From an uncultured Paenibacillaceae bacterium (GTDB lineage: Bacteria > Bacillota > Bacilli > Paenibacillales > DA-C8): 64,000 nt of DNA. The notes beneath the pieces were generated by a model that saw only the letters and a list, made by a program, of their open reading frames with translations, ran no database searches and was not told where the DNA came from. Positions 63,390 to 64,000 of the stretch are shown here, one piece after another; position 1 is the first letter of the stretch; each line of letters opens with the position of its first letter. A program made the translations under genes and the position numbers. Location: positions 1 through 64,000 of the forward strand of contig CALGAO010000132.1 of NCBI GenBank assembly GCA_937957685.1, given 5' to 3'.

Positions 63390-64000
63390 GTGGCTGGATT
63401 GCAAACGAAAAGCACGTTAACGGGACTAAGTGAGAAAATCTTTCTGGATCGCTATGCGCTCAAGGATGCGGACACCAACAATACCAAGGTGGGTGATGTT
63501 GTACTCGTCCTGACCAAGGACGATCCGAAGTTCCCGACCAAGGAAGTCGGCGAGGTGATCGAACGCAATGGCCGCTCGGTCAAGGTGAAGACCCGCAGCG
63601 AGAAGATCGTGGAAGCTGACATTGATCAACTGACTCTCACCATCGAGAAGACTCCGGAGGAAATGTGGGATCGTCTGGCGAAGGCCATCGCGAAGGTAGA
63701 GCCGACTCCAGAGAAGCAGAAGGAATGGACGGAGAAGTTCCGCTACATCCTCGATGACTGGAAGCTCGTGCCTGGCGGACGGATCGCGGCCGGCGCCGGA
63801 GCAAGCGATGAACTGACGCTATTCAACTGTTATGTCATCCCGTCCCCGAAGGATTCCCGTCGCGGCATCCTCGAGACGTTGATGGAGATGACGGAGATCA
63901 TGGCCCGCGGTGGCGGCGTGGGCATCAACCTGTCCTCGCTTCGCCCGCGCAGAGCGATCGTCAAGGGCGTGAACGGCTCCTCCAGCGGCGCGGTGTCCTG
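63390..64000 (+). CDS. nrdJ: Adenosylcobalamin-dependent ribonucleotide reductase (partial)
   Basis: Open from GTG 63390 to the window edge (about 203 residues). The start region (LSEKIFLDRYALKD...), the linker with GDVVLVL and LVPGGRIAAGAGA, the Cys of TLFNCYVIPSP, and MEMTEIMARGGGVGINLSSLRP match class II (vitamin B12-dependent) reductases of Bacillota. GGGGAGG lies upstream. An NrdR box supports the assignment. The remainder lies outside the window. Confidence 0.88.
   Translation, partial: MAGLQTKSTLTGLSEKIFLDRYALKDADTNNTKVGDVVLVLTKDDPKFPTKEVGEVIERNGRSVKVKTRSEKIVEADIDQLTLTIEKTPEEMWDRLAKAIAKVEPTPEKQKEWTEKFRYILDDWKLVPGGRIAAGAGASDELTLFNCYVIPSPKDSRRGILETLMEMTEIMARGGGVGINLSSLRPRRAIVKGVNGSSSGAVS

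Overview
The window looks like the chromosome of a spore-forming, fairly high-GC Bacillota of the Paenibacillaceae type. The evidence is a spore cortex-lytic enzyme (SleB), AGGAGG-type ribosome binding sites, many TTG and GTG starts, TnrA/GlnR, CcpA (cre) and NrdR-type operators, and homologues of Bacillus subtilis yqhG, yqhH, lipM, yhaO, yhaN, ykvI, yqzE and xpt. Most of it is ordinary chromosomal gene content. I see no prophage, insertion sequence, CRISPR array, rRNA or tRNA.

Layout. 1-1200: tail of an unidentified gene, a probable 6S RNA with its own promoter and terminator, and sleB, whose ribosome binding site lies inside that terminator. 1200-5850: ROK repressor divergent from the Leloir operon galT-galK-galE. 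6000-10600: DUF1499 protein, thiol peroxidase, rhomboid protease, GltC-like LysR regulator, YugP-like zinc protease, AraC regulator. 10700-14500: ammonium transporter amtB flanked by two TnrA/GlnR boxes, followed by a GlnD-like nucleotidyltransferase and a DnaQ-like exonuclease. 14600-18300: MFS exporter, TlpA/ResA-like thioredoxin and a secreted GH43 arabinanase with a ricin-type lectin domain. 18600-24260: LacI regulator divergent from a five-gene sugar-acid operon (UxaA small and large subunits, two SDRs, one FAH-family hydrolase). 24300-26400: citramalate synthase and ferredoxin. 26500-32030: a CHASE2 adenylate cyclase, a FecR/cohesin-like secreted protein and a secreted NHL/stalk-domain protein. 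32270-37560: small membrane protein, pyrD, small alarmone synthetase, pseudouridine synthase, HAD phosphatase and an unrecognised protein with three repeats. 37750-41720: small ORF, RsmF methyltransferase and queD-queE-queC behind a structured leader. 42000-49560: DUF3892 protein, diguanylate cyclase, glycosyltransferase, YhaO/YhaN nuclease pair. 49580-55370: YkvI, lipoprotein, xpt, small proteins, and a permease-GntR-ATPase ABC operon. 55700-62900: YqzE-like protein, exported protein, yqhG/yqhH, lipM and D-amino-acid aminotransferase. 63390-64000: start of a B12-dependent ribonucleotide reductase behind an NrdR box.

Most unusual points. (1) A set of intergenic arrays in which a ~20 bp palindrome with an A-rich centre recurs every 52-53 bp (41778-41903, 55994-56172, 60608-60696), plus other short arrays with periods near 50-63 bp. 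One of these starts inside the 3' end of an ABC ATPase gene. (2) A leader upstream of queD that can fold as a stem plus pseudoknot and matches no preQ1 riboswitch class I can recall. (3) The CHASE2-cyclase / FecR-cohesin-like / NHL-stalk gene cluster, a possible envelope sensing system. (4) amtB with GlnR boxes both upstream and downstream of its promoter, linked to a GlnD-like protein but no PII gene. (5) A compact operon that suggests a non-phosphorylative deoxy-sugar or sugar-acid route, controlled by a GntR/LacI-type operator.
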